DNA of 8,689 bases. Source: Candidatus Desulfofervidaceae bacterium. GTDB taxonomy: Bacteria; Desulfobacterota; Desulfofervidia; Desulfofervidales; Desulfofervidaceae. Positions 6,932-8,689 of the stretch are shown here, in pieces (positions within the stretch are counted from its first letter, which is position 1; every line of letters starts with the position of its first letter). The stretch spans positions 1-8,689 of the forward strand of contig JAGHCL010000150.1 in NCBI GenBank assembly GCA_021160485.1, read 5' to 3'. Under the pieces are notes generated by a model. The model searched no databases. It saw only the letters and a list, made by a program, of their open reading frames with translations, and was not told the DNA's origin. A program made the position numbers and the translations under genes.

Positions 6932-7724
6932 TTGTTACCTCTCTTATCCGGGTTATTCTGACAGCCTTACCAGATAGGCTATTTATAGTCACTACTACTC
7001 CCTGCAAAGAAGTGGGACCCTTTGCAGGCTTAAACCGCTGCGGTAGTTGCGTCAAAAATCCATTTAACGCTGCTTCCTTCTCCATACCAATAATAGAATA
7101 TACAGGCCCGGTCATACCAACATCAGTAATATAGGCTGTGCCCTGAGGTAGGATTGTTTCATCTGATGTCTGCACGTGAGTGTGCGTGCCAAGCACTGCA
7201 CTCACCTTGCCATCTAAAAACCAGCCCATGGCGATTTTTTCTGAAGTGGCTTCTGCGTGAAAATCCACAACAACAATAGGCGTGATTTGTTTTAGTTCCT
7301 TTAAAACCACCTCTGCTTTACAAAAAGGGCAGTCAAGATTTTTCATAAAAACTCGACCTTCCAAGTTAAGCACACCCAATTTCAGACCTGAGTTTAAAGA
7401 AAAAACAGTATATCCTTTCCCCGGCACACCCGATGGATAATTCGCAGGTCTTAACAGTCTATCTGTTGTATCTAAATAAGGAATAATCTCTTTTTTATGC
7501 CAGACATGATTGCCAGAAGTAATAACATCTATGCCGTTTTTAAATAATTCATCTGCGATTTTAGGAGTAATTCCCAGACCACCAGCTGCATTTTCTCCGT
7601 TAGCAATGACACAGTCCAGTCGATATTTTTCATGTAATGTGGGTAAAAGTTTGTAAACCGTTCGCCTTCCAGGTTTTCCTACGATATCACCAATAAAAAG
7701 CAAATTAACTTCACTATTTGGCAT
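6921..7724 (-). CDS. ymdB: YmdB-family metallophosphoesterase (2',3'-cyclic-nucleotide phosphodiesterase)
   Basis: A 267-residue cytosolic calcineurin-like phosphoesterase of the TIGR00282/YmdB family, whose B. subtilis member hydrolyses 2',3'-cyclic nucleotides and affects biofilm and motility decisions. The dimetal ligands are all present: D13 in [12 protein letters not shown]44 in [10 protein letters not shown]72/H73 in SGNHVW, H156 in VDFHAE, and H181/H183 in GTHTHVQT, with the same spacing as the B. subtilis enzyme. DVGMTGP and the hydrophobic GMEKEAA region also match. ATG 7724 is preferred; a TTG at 7730 would add two residues. It overlaps the end of rny by 11 bases, consistent with the rny-ymdB pairing known from Firmicutes and Mycoplasma, and overlaps tyrS at its other end. 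2',3'-cyclic phosphates arise from RNA cleavage, which fits its neighbour. Confidence 0.93.
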   Translation of the reverse strand: MPNSEVNLLFIGDIVGKPGRRTVYKLLPTLHEKYRLDCVIANGENAAGGLGITPKIADELFKNGIDVITSGNHVWHKKEIIPYLDTTDRLLRPANYPSGVPGKGYTVFSLNSGLKLGVLNLEGRVFMKNLDCPFCKAEVVLKELKQITPIVVVDFHAEATSEKIAMGWFLDGKVSAVLGTHTHVQTSDETILPQGTAYITDVGMTGPVYSIIGMEKEAALNGFLTQLPQRFKPAKGPTSLQGVVVTINSLSGKAVRITRIREVTNGN

Positions 7725-8689
7725 AAGCAACCGCTCTTTTCTCTCTGATCACGGAAACCCTAATTTGACCAGGGTAGGTCATCTCCCTCTCAATACGTTT
7801 GGCCACATCGTGGGCCAAAAGGGTAATATCTTCATCGCTGAGAAGGTCACTTTCAACAATAATACGCAATTCACGCCCAGCCTGAATGGCATAGGCCTTA
7901 CTTACGCCTTCAAAACTATTGGCTATTCTTTCTAGATTCTCAAGACGCTTTATGTAAGATTCAAGGGTTTCTCTCCTTGCCCCTGGTCTTGCTCCAGAAA
8001 GAGTATCAGCAGCAGAGACAAGAATGGCCAATACACTCTCAGGTTGAATATCTTCATGATGTGCAGCAATAGCATGCACAATCTCTTCTGATTCACCACA
8101 CTTTTTAGCCAGATCTGCACCTATAAGGGCATGGGGACCCTCTACTTCATGATCCACAGCTTTACCTATATCGTGGAGCAAACCTGCTCTTTTGGCCGGC
8201 TTCGGGTCTAAACCCAATTCAGAGGCCATAATCCCACACAAAAAGGCTACTTCTAAAGAATGTTGAAGGACATTTTGGGCATAACTGGTGCGATATTTCA
8301 GTTTACCCAATAATTTAACTAGTTCCGGATGAATGCTGTGAACACCTACATCAAAACAGGCTTGCTCTCCTGCCTCTTGGACAGCGGTTTCTAGCTCTTG
8401 AGTGACCTTATTAACAACTTCTTCTATCCGAGCAGGATGTATCCTGCCATCAGCCACTAAACGCTCTAGAGAAAGTCGGGCTATCTCCCGACGAATAGGA
8501 TTAAATGCCGAAAGAATAACCACTTCTGGAGTATCGTCAATGATTACATCTACACCGGTAGCGGCCTCTATTGCCCTGATATTTCTCCCTTCCCGACCAA
8601 TAATGCGTCCTTTCATCTCTTCGTTAGGAAGAGGAATAACAGAAACAGTCTTTTCAGCAACAAACTCGCCTGCATAACGATTGATAGCC
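7714..8689 (-). CDS. rny: Ribonuclease Y, C-terminal 324 residues (N-terminus outside window)
   Basis: Partial gene entering from the right edge. RNase Y is a membrane-anchored endoribonuclease that initiates mRNA decay. The visible part starts in the conserved [17 protein letters not shown] segment and continues into the KH RNA-binding domain, with [15 protein letters not shown] giving the GxxG loop. The HD phosphohydrolase domain follows, with His143 (QHSLEVA), the HD pair at fragment residues 172-173 ([14 protein letters not shown]), [11 protein letters not shown] and IAAHHED. The end, [16 protein letters not shown], matches the usual C-terminus. About 195 residues (membrane helix and coiled coil) should lie beyond base 8689, judged against a usual length near 520. 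The ATG at 8616 is internal to the KH domain and is not the start, because the frame stays open and homologous to the edge. The stop overlaps the ymdB start. Confidence 0.95.
   Translation of the reverse strand, partial: AINRYAGEFVAEKTVSVIPLPNEEMKGRIIGREGRNIRAIEAATGVDVIIDDTPEVVILSAFNPIRREIARLSLERLVADGRIHPARIEEVVNKVTQELETAVQEAGEQACFDVGVHSIHPELVKLLGKLKYRTSYAQNVLQHSLEVAFLCGIMASELGLDPKPAKRAGLLHDIGKAVDHEVEGPHALIGADLAKKCGESEEIVHAIAAHHEDIQPESVLAILVSAADTLSGARPGARRETLESYIKRLENLERIANSFEGVSKAYAIQAGRELRIIVESDLLSDEDITLLAHDVAKRIEREMTYPGQIRVSVIREKRAVAYAK

Overview
The window looks like ordinary chromosome from an anaerobic or thermophilic bacterium with a moderately AT-rich genome. The Desulfobacterota/Thermodesulfobacteria area is my best guess. 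It rests on the [NiFe]-hydrogenase maturation genes, the thermophile-type class I aspartate aminotransferase and the RNase Y-YmdB-TyrRS gene order; no marker here settles the taxonomy. There are no rRNA or tRNA genes, CRISPR arrays, insertion sequences or phage genes that I can see.

Layout. (1) 1-1024, minus strand: the N-terminal 341 residues of an RNase II/R-family exoribonuclease that runs off the left edge. (2) 1025-1127: a short divergent intergenic region with promoter-like elements on both strands. (3) 1128-2297, plus: a subgroup I-beta aspartate aminotransferase. (4) 2298-2581: no intact gene. This stretch holds the frameshifted remnant of a histidine-kinase ATPase domain, ending in two abutting inverted repeats. 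(5) 2582-5577, plus: an operon of a glyoxalase-II-like metallo-beta-lactamase-fold hydrolase followed by hypC, hypD and hypE; the three hyp genes overlap one another. (6) 5578-5710: a convergent intergenic region without a convincing terminator. (7) 5711-8689, minus: an overlapping operon read right to left as rny (RNase Y, 5' end cut off) - ymdB-type phosphodiesterase - tyrS.

How the genes work together. HypC, HypD and HypE act on the Fe(CN)2CO part of the [NiFe]-hydrogenase active site. HypE makes the thiocyanate on its C-terminal Cys, and HypC/HypD carry the iron and receive the cyanide. hypA, hypB, hypF and the hydrogenase structural genes are not in the window. On the right arm, RNase Y (mRNA-decay endonuclease) and the YmdB-type 2',3'-cyclic-nucleotide phosphodiesterase form a known functional pair, here translationally overlapped with tyrosyl-tRNA synthetase.

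Nothing seen amounts to a clearly new system. The points most worth a second look are the decayed histidine-kinase fragment, the double palindrome in front of the hydrolase-hypCDE operon, the unexplained hydrolase in that operon, and the overlapping divergent promoters between the exoribonuclease and aminotransferase genes.
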